This document shows positions 34,586 to 43,813 of a DNA stretch of 64,000 nt, one piece after another. This DNA comes from Alphaproteobacteria bacterium (lineage in GTDB: Bacteria > Pseudomonadota > Alphaproteobacteria > TMED109), in contig JAJDYI010000041.1 of NCBI GenBank assembly GCA_022825235.1, forward strand, positions 1 to 64,000, in the 5' to 3' direction. The position numbers and the translations under genes were made by a program. Numbering within the stretch: position 1 is the first letter of the stretch; the number at the start of each line of letters is the position of its first letter. Under the pieces are notes generated by a model. That model searched no databases, was not told the origin of the DNA, and saw only the letters and a list, made by a program, of their open reading frames with translations.

Positions 34586-37057
34586 ATGCGCAATAAGTAT
34601 TTCGTGTGCCGCATCGTGTTGGCAAGCATTTTCACTTCGGCGCTCTCGGTTCCTGGGGCGTCCGCTGAGGAAGATGGCTTGACGGCACTTGAAGAAGTTG
34701 TCGTAGTCGGGTCTCGGCGACAACAGCCCCGATCCATCACGGATTCACCTGTTCCGGTCGACGTGATACCTATCGAGCAGTTCATCCGGGGCGGCAACAC
34801 TGCTGACGCCACGGACAACCTGCTAGCTACGGTTCCGTCGTTCAATGCGACCACGGCGACTGGCGATTCAGACAGTTTTTCGAGACCCGTGTCGTTGCGG
34901 GGCATGGCGCAGGACCAAATCTTGCTAATGGTCAATGGGAAACGGCGTCACCGTTCCTCCGTGATCGCACAGTTCGCTCCGGCCGCAGGGACCGGTGCCC
35001 AAGGACCCAATATCGGCATGATCCCGCCGATCGCCGCGTCCAGCGTTGAAGTTCTCCGCGATGGAGCTTCCGCACAATACGGGGCGGATGCCATCGCGGG
35101 CGTCATCAACTTCCGTTTGAAGGATGCAGCTGAGGGTGGCGAAACCCGGTTTCAGTACGGGCAGTTCTTTGAGGGAGAAGCAAGCACCAGGCTCGAAAGC
35201 AACGTCGGCGTCCCCCTTGGGGCCAATGGCTTTGCCAATGTCAGCCTTGACTATTCCGACAACGAGGGACTTTCCCGTGGGTTCCAGCGCCCTGACGCGC
35301 AGGCGTTGATTGATCAGGGTGTCATGGGCGTCGGTGCGGATTCACCGTTTGGCGACGGGCTGGCACAGAGTTGGGGCCGGCCAGAAACGCGGAATATCCT
35401 GTTTTTCGTCAATTCCGGATATGAGATATCCGAGAGTTCAGAAGCCTATCTGTTCGGCAACTATGCCAGCACCACAGGACGGTTCCGGTTCTTCTACCGT
35501 CCTCCCGACCATCCGACGCGAACCCTTTGGCTGGCGGAACGCGGCTATGAAGGGCCGGTACTGGATACCGGATATACGCCCTATTTGGACGGTGAGCAGC
35601 TGGACTACAGCATTGTCGGGGGATTGCGCGGTCTGCTTGCCAATGGCCTGTCGTACGATGTGAGTGCAGCGCTTGGTTCCAACGAGCTTGACCACTACCT
35701 GCACAACGCCGTGAGCTACGCGATCGATCCCGAACCGAACGACATCGGGAAGCGGTCGTTCTACATCGGTGCCTTCGGGCAGCAGGAGACCAACCTCAAC
35801 GCAGACTTCACGAAGCTGTTGACGGACAACCTGCACCTTGCTTTCGGCACGGAATGGCGCGAAGAGACTTGGCGGTTGCGCCAGGGCGAACCCGATTCCT
35901 ATCAAGGTGCGTATCCGGGAGGAGGCGTTGGGACTTCTCCGGCCGGCATGAAAGGGTTTACGCCGGAAGACTCAGGTTCGTGGTCTCGGGACAACATCGG
36001 TTTGTATGCGGAATTGGAACAAGACGCGACTGACCGGTTGTTCTTGCAGTATGCGCTTCGTTATGAGGATTACTCGGATTTCGGAGACGTTCTGATCGGC
36101 AAGGCCGCGGCTCGTTTCGATGCGACTGACAACGTGGTACTCCGAGGCTCTGTTTCCACCGGGTTCCATGCTCCCACTCCGGGACAGTCGAATTTCCAGC
36201 GGGAAACCACCACGTTCGATTGTCCGGAGGCTGGGGCCGGATTTATCGGTGACTGTGTGCTGGGAGACGTCCGGCCTGGCAGCGATGCTGCCGTTGCGCA
36301 GGGCGGTGGGCCGCTCAAGGAGGAGGAATCGGTCAACTTCACGGTGGGGGCGGGCTTCCAGTTGGGCGCGTTCGGCAATGTAACTGCTGACCTCTACCGC
36401 ATTGACGTGGAAGACCGGATCTACAAGGTGACGCCCGCTGGCGTTCACACGGATGCCAACGGCAACCCCACGCAGGACATTGCGGCTGCAACTAGGTTCG
36501 CCGGAGCATCATTCTTCACGAACGTGCTGGACGTTCGTTCCTCCGGACTCGACTTGGTGCTGACAAAAGAGATCAACTGGAACAGCAACGTCCAGTCAAA
36601 CATGACGTTCGCCTACAACTACAATGAAGTCGAGGTGGTGGGTCAGGATCAGATTAGAGGCCAGCAGCTGGTGAACGACAACCAGGTCGCGAGAATCGAA
36701 AACAGCTACCCGAAACACCGTCTTGTGGCCGGCATCAATACGACCTTTGGCGGCTGGGATTTCCTGATCCGGGCCAACTACTTCGGCAAGCACTACGATG
36801 TCGACAGGGGCAGCATCATCGATGGAACGTCGTCGCCGGTCAATCCAGTCGTGTTTGTTGACGTCGAACTTGGCTACCAGCTAAGCGAAACACTGAGGCT
36901 GGTTGCAGGTGCTTCGAACATCTTTGACGAGTACATCGACCGGGTCGACGCTGACAGGTACGCGAATCGATACGGCAACGGGTTGCCCTATCCCCGCCGC
37001 GCAGCACCCAACTACGAGGGCGGCTCGTGGTATGTCCGGGCGCAGTACGCGTTCTAG
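34586..37057 (+). CDS. TonB-dependent outer-membrane receptor
   Basis: An 823-residue outer-membrane transporter. A signal peptide (cleavage near PGASAEE, residue 28) is followed by a TonB-box-like LTALEEVVVVGSR, a plug domain with LRGMAQDQILLMVNGKRRH and EVLRDGASAQYGADAIAGVINF, then a beta-barrel ending in an aromatic C terminus (YVRAQYAF). It takes up a large ligand using TonB energy; the ligand could be a siderophore, heme, oligosaccharide or other complex. It is related in its plug domain to the convergent receptor at 37.5-40.1 kb. Codon bias looks slightly more relaxed than that of the neighbours. Confidence 0.93.
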   Translation: MRNKYFVCRIVLASIFTSALSVPGASAEEDGLTALEEVVVVGSRRQQPRSITDSPVPVDVIPIEQFIRGGNTADATDNLLATVPSFNATTATGDSDSFSRPVSLRGMAQDQILLMVNGKRRHRSSVIAQFAPAAGTGAQGPNIGMIPPIAASSVEVLRDGASAQYGADAIAGVINFRLKDAAEGGETRFQYGQFFEGEASTRLESNVGVPLGANGFANVSLDYSDNEGLSRGFQRPDAQALIDQGVMGVGADSPFGDGLAQSWGRPETRNILFFVNSGYEISESSEAYLFGNYASTTGRFRFFYRPPDHPTRTLWLAERGYEGPVLDTGYTPYLDGEQLDYSIVGGLRGLLANGLSYDVSAALGSNELDHYLHNAVSYAIDPEPNDIGKRSFYIGAFGQQETNLNADFTKLLTDNLHLAFGTEWREETWRLRQGEPDSYQGAYPGGGVGTSPAGMKGFTPEDSGSWSRDNIGLYAELEQDATDRLFLQYALRYEDYSDFGDVLIGKAAARFDATDNVVLRGSVSTGFHAPTPGQSNFQRETTTFDCPEAGAGFIGDCVLGDVRPGSDAAVAQGGGPLKEEESVNFTVGAGFQLGAFGNVTADLYRIDVEDRIYKVTPAGVHTDANGNPTQDIAAATRFAGASFFTNVLDVRSSGLDLVLTKEINWNSNVQSNMTFAYNYNEVEVVGQDQIRGQQLVNDNQVARIENSYPKHRLVAGINTTFGGWDFLIRANYFGKHYDVDRGSIIDGTSSPVNPVVFVDVELGYQLSETLRLVAGASNIFDEYIDRVDADRYANRYGNGLPYPRRAAPNYEGGSWYVRAQYAF

Positions 37058-37538
37058 CGGAAAACGATTTACAGACTCAGACTGGTTGGGGGCGGCCAAA
37101 TGAAAGCCGCTCCCGATCAGCCGACACGGTTGATCTGTCGCCGGGCGTGGCGCCTGGCGCCACACGCATCCACAGAGAGTTCCCGGCGGCTCGCATCGAC
37201 TGGCGGCACACCGACCATAACGCGTTTCCTTCCCGGCACGACACTGAAACAGGGCAATGTCGCCGGTTATTCTGCGCGTCAGCAGACGGAGCCTACCACC
37301 CAATTGCAGCGGGTTTCATTGTCTTCCCAGCAGAGTCCTGACCGCACCGGTAGCACAGGAACCGACCGCTCCGGGAGCTGAGTTTGATTGGCCTGCGGAC
37401 GCCCGGTCCCGTCGACCGGCGTCGACTTGCGTCAAGCCGTTGCGGCGTCTCCCGCAGCTGCGAAACCGCTCACAGGACGTCGATCTGCCTTAGCTGAAGA
37501 GCGCAACGTCTGCTGCAGCGCCGCGCGAACGCGGTGGG
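37058..37538. other. Intergenic region between convergent receptor genes
   Basis: About 480 bases between the 3' ends of two TonB-dependent receptor genes. Short open frames on both strands carry no recognisable signal. It contains one stable hairpin near the first stop codon (37088-37114). Confidence 0.5.
37088..37114. terminator. Hairpin downstream of the first TonB receptor
   Basis: Arms GGGGGCGGC (37088-37096) and GCCGCTCCC (37106-37114) form a 9-base stem with one G-U pair and a 9-base loop, 30 bases after the receptor stop. There is no T run, so it is an atypical terminator or an mRNA 3'-end stabiliser. Confidence 0.4.
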
Positions 37539-40103
37539 TCAGAACGTTGCGTCGAGGCGCGTGTACCAAATCCGTCCCGACAGTCCGTAGGTCGCGTCGG
37601 GGTTGTACAGAATTCCCCAGCCCAGAATGCCGTTCAGGAGATCCGAGCAGTCCTGGTTAACCTGGTCCGGGTATTGGTCCAGCAGGTTGTCAACACCCAC
37701 CGTCAACCGCATCCCGTCTGCCAGCCGCCAGCGCACGGAGGCGTCTGCGATCCAGGCAGGACTGATTTCACCCGGACAATTCGGGTCACCGAGCAACCAC
37801 TGAGGAGAAGCCTTGCCGAAATAGTTGACTCCGAGATTCAGCTCCAGCGTGTCGTCGTCGGTCCAGCTGCCGGATATTCGATGCCGTTGCTGCGGCGTAC
37901 CTTCTTCAATGTAGGACCTTGTCGACGAAGAAATGGTCTCGATTTCTTTGTCGATATTGGTTTCGTTGAAGTGCAGGGTGCCGGTGAGCGTGAACTGACC
38001 CTCCATGAGCGGCCAGTCCCGGCTGGCAACAATGTCAAGGCCGGACGTCGTGGTATCCACTGCGTTTGCAAAATACTGAATGTCTGTGATGTGCTGGATT
38101 CCGCGTTCTGCAGCAAGACGATCGCAGCTTGCGGCGCTGCTGCCAGCGCAGTCGGGAACGTGCCCTACGAGCGCGATCCGGTCGCGAATATTGATGTGGT
38201 AAATGTCCGCTGAGATCGAGAGCTTCGGGGACGGCGTCCATACCGCACCGAAACTGAGGTTGTTCGAGGTTTCGTGCTGAAGGTCGGGAGAGCCCTCGCC
38301 GAAGTACTCGAACGCCGCTCGATCTTCCAGAATTGCGCTTACCGACAAGGTCCCGTCCGGCTGCCCAGAAAAAACAATCGTATTGAACCCCAGCTGGGGA
38401 AGGCTCGGCGCCCGGAAGCCAGTCGAGGCGGTAGCCCGCAAGGAAACCGCTGGCAATATGTTAACCCTGCTGCCGATCATCCCGGTAATGCTGCTGCCGG
38501 CACCCTCGTAACGTTCGAAACGGGTTGCGGCTTCGAGATTCCAATCGGCCGAAATATTGTGCCGGAAGTCCGCCCACAGTGCTTGGCTGTCGCGGTCGCG
38601 TGTCCCGAATCGCGCGTTGACTGGGGAATAGCCCGGGTAGCCTTGGTGACCACAGGTCGCGAGCCCGTCGAATTGGCCGATGGTCCCGTCTTCGGCAATG
38701 ATCACGGCCCGCACTGGCGGAGGCGTGGGCCTGATATCCGCATTGTCAGGAAGACCACAGCCCCAGGACGCAAAATCACCGGCGCGGATTCCAAACTGCT
38801 CCTGCCGGTACTCGGCGCCAAAGGCTGCTTCCACCGCGCTTCCGCCGAGATCAATTTGCCCGGTTACGTCCAGATCTATTGACCAGTTCTCGAGTTTCGT
38901 GCCGCCGCTGTCTCCCGACGCCGGGCCCGAGTTCGCGCGAACCTCATCGAACGTGATGTCAGCAAGACTGCGACCACTATCCAGTTCGCGCTGCAGCCAG
39001 TCGGCCGCCCATGACGAATTGATGCTGTCGGTGGCGCCAAAATCGAAGGTGTTGGCACCGAAGTTCCAGCTTACGTCCGCGTCCCACCCGCCGATAGGCG
39101 ATCGGTAACCGAGCGTGATTGCCTGGTCCTCGGATGTGGAGTCCTCAAAGGGTAGAAAACCATCCGGATAGACCGGGCCAACAAGTCGTTCCGCCGCCCA
39201 AACGGGGTCGCGCCAGGCGCCGCTCGAGCGGCCGTTGCGCGAAGACCAGCCGCCGAACGCGTACAACTCGCTGCCGTTGCCCGTGGGGGCAACAGCGTTG
39301 AGGAACAGGGCCTGAATGTCATGCTCAGGCTCGCCCAAAACTATTTTTCGTCCAATGGGTGGATCGTGCGGGGCAGCCACGTCAATGTGACTGGTGTCGA
39401 AGGCGCGATCGATTCGCTCCTGGTCGTAAACCTCAGCGGTCAGGTTGAGCACCCCATTCTCGCCAAGCGCAATACCGACATTGGAAGACGCGCCGAAATG
39501 CCGCCCGTCGCCTTCGGCGGTAACACCGGCCCGGGCGCTAGCGGTGGATTCGAATGCATTCTCCTTCAACACGACGTTGATGACTCCGCCGATGGCATCG
39601 GAACCGTACTGGGTAGCGGCGCCGTCGCGTAAAACCTCGATTCGCTCTATGGCAGCAAGCGGTATGGCACGTAGATCCGCGCCGGTAGTCCCCTGTCCGG
39701 CGGTCGCCAGCGGACGCGGGAAGGAAATGCTGTGACGCCGCTTGCCGTTGACCAGCACTAACGTGTGATCTGCACTCATTCCGCGCAGCGCCGCCGTGTG
39801 AAAGAGCCCCCCATCGCCGACGGCGTTCCGTTTGGAATTGAATGATGGTGACGTCTTCTGGAGCGCGACCGTAAGGTCTTCAGAGCCTGTTGTCGTGATC
39901 TCTTGAATGTCGTAGACGTCCACAGGAACGGCGAGATCCTCAACCGCGACGCCACGAACACGGGTACCAACCACGACGATGTCACCTAACGTCAGGGCGG
40001 CACCGTCGGCGTCGGCTTCTACCTCGTCCTGCGAAAATCCCGAAAGCGGAATTGTGCAGGCAGCGAGCATCAACACGCCACGCAGGAACCGAATCGCTGA
40101 CAT
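37539..40103 (-). CDS. TonB-dependent outer-membrane receptor
   Basis: An 854-residue receptor. Signal peptide residues 1-24 (MSAIRFLRGVLMLAACTIPL start) are followed by a TonB-box-like LTLGDIVVVGTR, a plug with LRGMSADHTLVLVNGKRRHS and EVLRDGAATQYGSDAIGGVIN, then a beta-barrel ending in RIWYTRLDATF with a terminal Phe. The ATG at 40103 has a strong AAGGAGG six bases upstream, better than the TTG six bases earlier. The plug is similar to that of the receptor at 34.6 kb, but the barrels differ, so their ligands probably differ. It has its own promoter. Confidence 0.93.
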   Translation of the reverse strand: MSAIRFLRGVLMLAACTIPLSGFSQDEVEADADGAALTLGDIVVVGTRVRGVAVEDLAVPVDVYDIQEITTTGSEDLTVALQKTSPSFNSKRNAVGDGGLFHTAALRGMSADHTLVLVNGKRRHSISFPRPLATAGQGTTGADLRAIPLAAIERIEVLRDGAATQYGSDAIGGVINVVLKENAFESTASARAGVTAEGDGRHFGASSNVGIALGENGVLNLTAEVYDQERIDRAFDTSHIDVAAPHDPPIGRKIVLGEPEHDIQALFLNAVAPTGNGSELYAFGGWSSRNGRSSGAWRDPVWAAERLVGPVYPDGFLPFEDSTSEDQAITLGYRSPIGGWDADVSWNFGANTFDFGATDSINSSWAADWLQRELDSGRSLADITFDEVRANSGPASGDSGGTKLENWSIDLDVTGQIDLGGSAVEAAFGAEYRQEQFGIRAGDFASWGCGLPDNADIRPTPPPVRAVIIAEDGTIGQFDGLATCGHQGYPGYSPVNARFGTRDRDSQALWADFRHNISADWNLEAATRFERYEGAGSSITGMIGSRVNILPAVSLRATASTGFRAPSLPQLGFNTIVFSGQPDGTLSVSAILEDRAAFEYFGEGSPDLQHETSNNLSFGAVWTPSPKLSISADIYHINIRDRIALVGHVPDCAGSSAASCDRLAAERGIQHITDIQYFANAVDTTTSGLDIVASRDWPLMEGQFTLTGTLHFNETNIDKEIETISSSTRSYIEEGTPQQRHRISGSWTDDDTLELNLGVNYFGKASPQWLLGDPNCPGEISPAWIADASVRWRLADGMRLTVGVDNLLDQYPDQVNQDCSDLLNGILGWGILYNPDATYGLSGRIWYTRLDATF

Positions 40104-40455
40104 GATCAACCTCCTTCTGGCTGTCCGTACCGGCCACCAAAATCAATCGATTTTAGCCATGTAAACGTCGGAAAATCAATTGTGCTCAGGGCGCTGCGCA
40201 TGCCTGATACTATGCTGACAAGTTAAGTCATTTTCGGCAAGTATCACGAGCTTGAAGGTATTGCGGGAAACAACTGTAACCGAATGCCAAAATTGCGTGC
40301 CGGCGGTCGAGCCATTGGACAACCCTTGAGTCGTCGTGATCCTCGTCTAGCCGCCTGCTGGTCACTGTGGCCCAGAGCAGCCGTGCCTCCGCAATGCTGA
40401 CTCGGGTGCGCCTCCCGTGGAAGACCGGGTGCCCTAGGCGCCCTGATCGGACGGC
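40104..40455. other. Intergenic region upstream of the second TonB receptor
   Basis: About 350 bases between the receptor start and the end of the amine-oxidase-family gene, both on the minus strand. It is A/T-richer than average and carries the receptor promoter and an inverted repeat near 40139-40154. I see no gene. Confidence 0.5.
40139..40179 (-). promoter_or_regulatory. Promoter and operator-like repeat of the second TonB receptor
   Basis: On the minus strand TTGATT (40174-40179) and TAAAAT (40150-40155) are 18 bases apart. An inverted repeat AAAATC-N4-GATTTT (40139-40154) overlaps the -10 and the start site, where a repressor could act. It does not look like a Fur box. Transcription would begin about 40 bases before the ATG. 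Confidence 0.5.
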
Positions 40456-41856
40456 TTATTCAGTCAGGATAGCTCGCGCAGACCGTTCCCCGGACTCCAT
40501 GGCTCCTTCCATGCCCCGGACATTACGGGACAGATGTTCACCACAGAATTGTATGCGACCGTGCGGCTGTCCGATCTTGGCGGCGAAACGGGAAATTTGC
40601 CCGGGTTTGTAATAGGTCCAGGCTCCACGGGCAAATGGGTCTCGGCTCCACGCCTTGCGCCCCAGGTACTCAAGATTGCCTGCAGAGGCAGGTCGAGCTT
40701 GTTCGATGGCCTCCAATACGATGCTGGCCGCATCGCGCTCCGGCAGGCGATCCAGCTGTTTCGCGTTCGGTCCCATGATCCAGGCGGTGAAGCTCGTCAC
40801 TTCCTCCGGATGGCCCCCGTTCCGGGCAGCGGCAAGCATTCCGGCCGGCCCGTCAGTAAAGATGCTCGCCGCGTGGCCGTCCTCATTCCAGAAGCGAGAA
40901 GCGTGCCCGAAATACATCTGCGTCACCGGCTGCGAACCGACGGAGCGAATAGCCTCAAGTTGTGAAGCTCGCGGTTCGGGGTCGATCGATAGGTCACGGA
41001 GCACGCCGACAGGTAATGCGCAGACGACGTGGGGAGCCACGTACACGGCGCCTCCAGCACAGTGAACTTCTGCTCGGTGTCCGTTGGTGGTGATCGCGGT
41101 CACGATCTTTCCGAAATGAACGTCGTGTTCCAGGAGCTTCGCCATTGCCTCCGGAATTCGCTGCACGCCATTCTTGACCGTGTATCCGAGGACGCCGTCT
41201 GGAGCCGACCGCCGCTGGGCGATGGAGAAGGCGGCCCGGAAGAACAGGAGCAACACCGAAACGTCGCCCGCATGATCTCCGAAACTCGGATTCAGGTCGT
41301 ACGCAAGCCGCACTGCGGATTCATCCAGCCCCAATCCCATCAGCCACGATCGTACCGACACGTCGTGCGCTGCGAACTCCGGATCGAGCCATCGCTCGGG
41401 ACCGGGCAGGGGGTTGTCCTGGACCGCCAGCGTGCGATGCAGGGTCCAGGGCATCTGATCCTTGAACGTGTCTGGGAAGACGTTGCGCGGATGCTCCGGC
41501 CATTCCGACTGTCGTATCAGTTCGCCGCCCAACACCAGATCTTGCTCTCGGAAGAACGCCAGCATCGGGCTGACGTCGACCAGCTCAATCCCGACCCGCG
41601 CGCAAACCGAGGTGATCCGGTCGTAGCCCGCGCCGATGTACGTGCCGCCGGCTTCCTGCGAATGACCCAGCTGGCGCATGGAGTGCACCCTACCGCCGAC
41701 CTGGTCACGAGCCTCCAGAACTTGCACCCTCGCACCGCCTTCCTGCAAGTGCAGCGCCGCGTTGAGACCGGCGAGACCGGCGCCGATCACGACGACGTCT
41801 GTGCGGGTGCGGCGGCTCAACGGAACCACCGAGGTCCTGGCATCGTACTGCCGCAC
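40456..41856 (-). CDS. FAD-dependent amine-oxidase-family protein linked to the heme cluster
   Basis: Up to 466 residues. The FAD-binding DVVVIGAGLAGLNAALHL is followed by LEARDQVGGRVHS, then GGTYIGAGYDRI, and the C-terminal FAD site RIQFCGEHLSRNVRGMEGAMESGERSA. These match bacterial flavin monoamine oxidases of family PF01593, which also contains protoporphyrinogen/coproporphyrinogen oxidase (HemY/CgoX). It starts with GTG inside the last 40 bases of hemH on the same strand (another GTG at 41829 is possible), so it belongs to the heme transcription unit. An amine substrate is the plain reading; a role in oxidising coproporphyrinogen is a context-based idea only. Confidence 0.85.
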   Translation of the reverse strand: MRQYDARTSVVPLSRRTRTDVVVIGAGLAGLNAALHLQEGGARVQVLEARDQVGGRVHSMRQLGHSQEAGGTYIGAGYDRITSVCARVGIELVDVSPMLAFFREQDLVLGGELIRQSEWPEHPRNVFPDTFKDQMPWTLHRTLAVQDNPLPGPERWLDPEFAAHDVSVRSWLMGLGLDESAVRLAYDLNPSFGDHAGDVSVLLLFFRAAFSIAQRRSAPDGVLGYTVKNGVQRIPEAMAKLLEHDVHFGKIVTAITTNGHRAEVHCAGGAVYVAPHVVCALPVGVLRDLSIDPEPRASQLEAIRSVGSQPVTQMYFGHASRFWNEDGHAASIFTDGPAGMLAAARNGGHPEEVTSFTAWIMGPNAKQLDRLPERDAASIVLEAIEQARPASAGNLEYLGRKAWSRDPFARGAWTYYKPGQISRFAAKIGQPHGRIQFCGEHLSRNVRGMEGAMESGERSARAILTE

Positions 41857-42920
41857 ACCGCGAGGCGCGGTTGGCCGGGCCTGCCGGACGGGCAGCAGTT
41901 GGCGGGGCAGATGTCGTGGCTCGGTCCATGGCGGCCGAGTGCAATTCGCTCGGAGTCGCTTTCGGACCGCTCCCGAAGGAGATCACAAATCATGCCGACA
42001 AATGCCGGATGGGTGCCCACGGTGCCGGCACGGATCAGGTTGAGGCCGACCGTGTCGGCCGCGGCCCTGGCCTCCACGTCCAGGTCCAGCGTCACTTCCA
42101 GGTGATCGCAAACGAAGCCGATCGGGGCCACCACGACGTCCTGCTCGCCACGGTCCCTTTCCTCTACGACGGCATCACAGATGTCGGGGCCGAGCCATCG
42201 TTCGCCGCCGTAACGCGCGTTGTTGCTCTGGTACACGAGCCGCCATAGGCGGGAGTTCCGGTCTCCGAGCGAGAGGCTTACCAGCCTGCATGCTTCGCGC
42301 AACTGGGTTACGTAGGGTGCGGCTCGGGCGGCTGCCTCGGGCAGGCTGTGCGCCGTGAACACGATCGGGGCCCGGGACCGCCGCTCCGCCGGGATCTCCG
42401 CGAGCGCGGCGCGCACCCGGTCCGCGAACGCCTCGAGGAAGCCCGGATGGTTGTAGCCGTACCGAAGCCGGTCGATGGTGGGGGCCTGCTCCAGCCCGTC
42501 TGCGGCAAAGTGCAGGTCCTCGCGGTAGCGCCGGCAGCCGCTGTAGGAACCGAACATGCTGGTGACGAAGGCAGCGGCGCGACCGATTCCGTCTGCCGCC
42601 ATCGTGCGAAGGGTGTCGGACAAGAAGGGATGCCAATTGCGGTTCCCCAGGTAGACGGGCAGCTGGAGTTCGCGCCGCGCGAGCTCCTCCCGTACCGCCG
42701 CAACCAAATTTCGGGTGTGCTCGGCGATGGGGCTGACGCCGTCGAACCTCGCGTACCGGTTGACGATCTTGCGTCGTGCGGTGTCTGGCAGTGTCAATCC
42801 GCGGAGCACGTTGTCGAGGAACGGCTCCACGTCCGCCATCCCTTCCGGTCCGCCGAACGAGACGATCAGGAGCGCGTCGTACCGCCTTGCAGTTGAATCG
42901 GCGAACGGTGATTCACTCAC
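41817..42920 (-). CDS. hemH: Ferrochelatase, probably coproporphyrin-type with a [2Fe-2S] cluster
   Basis: A 367-residue enzyme inserting iron into a porphyrin. The catalytic His191 is in FTAHSLPEAA and the conserved Glu275 in CDHLEVTLDLD. Cys129 in GSYSGCRRYRED and the C-terminal Cys338, 342 and 343 (CPANCC) resemble the cysteines that hold a [2Fe-2S] cluster in mycobacterial-type ferrochelatases. The GTG at 42920 overlaps the hemQ stop (GTGA) and trims the N terminus to family length. Next to HemQ it likely acts on coproporphyrin III (the CpfC reaction). The gene overlaps the following oxidase by 40 bases. Confidence 0.92.
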   Translation of the reverse strand: MSESPFADSTARRYDALLIVSFGGPEGMADVEPFLDNVLRGLTLPDTARRKIVNRYARFDGVSPIAEHTRNLVAAVREELARRELQLPVYLGNRNWHPFLSDTLRTMAADGIGRAAAFVTSMFGSYSGCRRYREDLHFAADGLEQAPTIDRLRYGYNHPGFLEAFADRVRAALAEIPAERRSRAPIVFTAHSLPEAAARAAPYVTQLREACRLVSLSLGDRNSRLWRLVYQSNNARYGGERWLGPDICDAVVEERDRGEQDVVVAPIGFVCDHLEVTLDLDVEARAAADTVGLNLIRAGTVGTHPAFVGMICDLLRERSESDSERIALGRHGPSHDICPANCCPSGRPGQPRLAVCGSTMPGPRWFR

Positions 42921-43684
42921 TCCGGGGAACCGTCCGGATTCGTGCCGCAGCCCTGCCAAGCGACACGCCCCACAAAGAACGGGCCGAGGCTGTCCAAGTA
43001 CCGCGATGTCTGCTCGGTGCCGCGCATGGCCTGCACGACCGCGGACAGCGGGTGCAGCTCCTTTCCCACCAGTCCGACGACGAAGTCGTTGTCGTTCTTG
43101 TCAAGGCCGTGGCAGGAGAGCCGGATGTCGTGGGCCAGCCCGGCCGATCCGAAGCGGTGCCCGAGCGTTCCGTGTTCGGCGAGGATCTGTCGCTGATGGC
43201 CAGCGTCTAGCGCCGCGAAGCCCTTGGACCGCCGGAGCGGATACCAGACCGCCCACCGCAGGGCCGGGTCAGTGATCCGCTCAATCGGGCGGCCGAAGAG
43301 CACGTGCTCAAGGTCCGATTCGTAACCGATCGCGTAGGTGCGGCCGAACATCTCGAACTCTTCCTTGCGCGCGAGGCTCGCGAACGGCTCGCGGTTCAGC
43401 AGGACGCGGAGCTCGTCCACGAAGTAGTCCGGGTCCTCGTTCACGACTGCCAGCCCGATGCCGGTCGGGTCACCAACCTCAAGGTACAAGGCCCCCACGA
43501 CGCCGGCAGCCGTGAGTGCGTCGATCACGGGGGCGGGATCCGGGCAGCCCCCGTAGGCGGTGAACCGCATGAACAGACGCCGATCAAGAGAAATCGGCGT
43601 CGCACCACGCCGTCCCTTTTCGCTGATGTCGATGGGCTCCGGACCACTCTGATTTTCCGGACCGTGCCTGTGCTGCTCTGTCAT
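42917..43684 (-). CDS. hemQ: HemQ/ChdC-like coproheme decarboxylase (chlorite dismutase family)
   Basis: A 255-residue heme-binding protein of the chlorite dismutase family. The fold region runs from LFMRFTAYGG to GPFFVGRV. A Tyr at the HemQ catalytic position is in VWYPLRRSKG (Tyr148) and the proximal His is His171 in LAEHGTLGHRFG. In coproporphyrin-dependent heme synthesis this enzyme oxidatively decarboxylates coproheme to heme b. The ATG at 43684 has GGAGGG five bases upstream. Placement between hemE and hemH, with overlap into hemH, supports this role over chlorite detoxification or a peroxidase function. Confidence 0.86.
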   Translation of the reverse strand: MTEQHRHGPENQSGPEPIDISEKGRRGATPISLDRRLFMRFTAYGGCPDPAPVIDALTAAGVVGALYLEVGDPTGIGLAVVNEDPDYFVDELRVLLNREPFASLARKEEFEMFGRTYAIGYESDLEHVLFGRPIERITDPALRWAVWYPLRRSKGFAALDAGHQRQILAEHGTLGHRFGSAGLAHDIRLSCHGLDKNDNDFVVGLVGKELHPLSAVVQAMRGTEQTSRYLDSLGPFFVGRVAWQGCGTNPDGSPE

Positions 43685-43813
43685 CGAACCCTCCGCTCCA
43701 GAAGGACCTGGGCTGATGCGCTCGACAGGTTGGCCTCGTGCAAGCGACACCTGGTCGGGTTTCGGCCGTTTTGAGACTTCCCGCCCGCCAAGATCAACGC
43801 TGCCAGCTCTCGG

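Noticed and set aside
34243-34935. 230-codon minus-strand frame overlapping the start of the first TonB receptor
   Set aside because: Half of it is antisense to the receptor, and the rest lies in the A/T-rich gap without homology.
37088-37114. Classic Rho-independent terminator
   Set aside because: The stem is good but no T run follows, so it is listed only as a hairpin with low confidence.
40456-41856. Direct naming of the heme-linked flavoprotein as HemY/CgoX
   Set aside because: Motifs are those of monoamine oxidases, and the typical HemY C-terminal pattern is absent. Only the operon context points to heme, so it is kept as a hypothesis.
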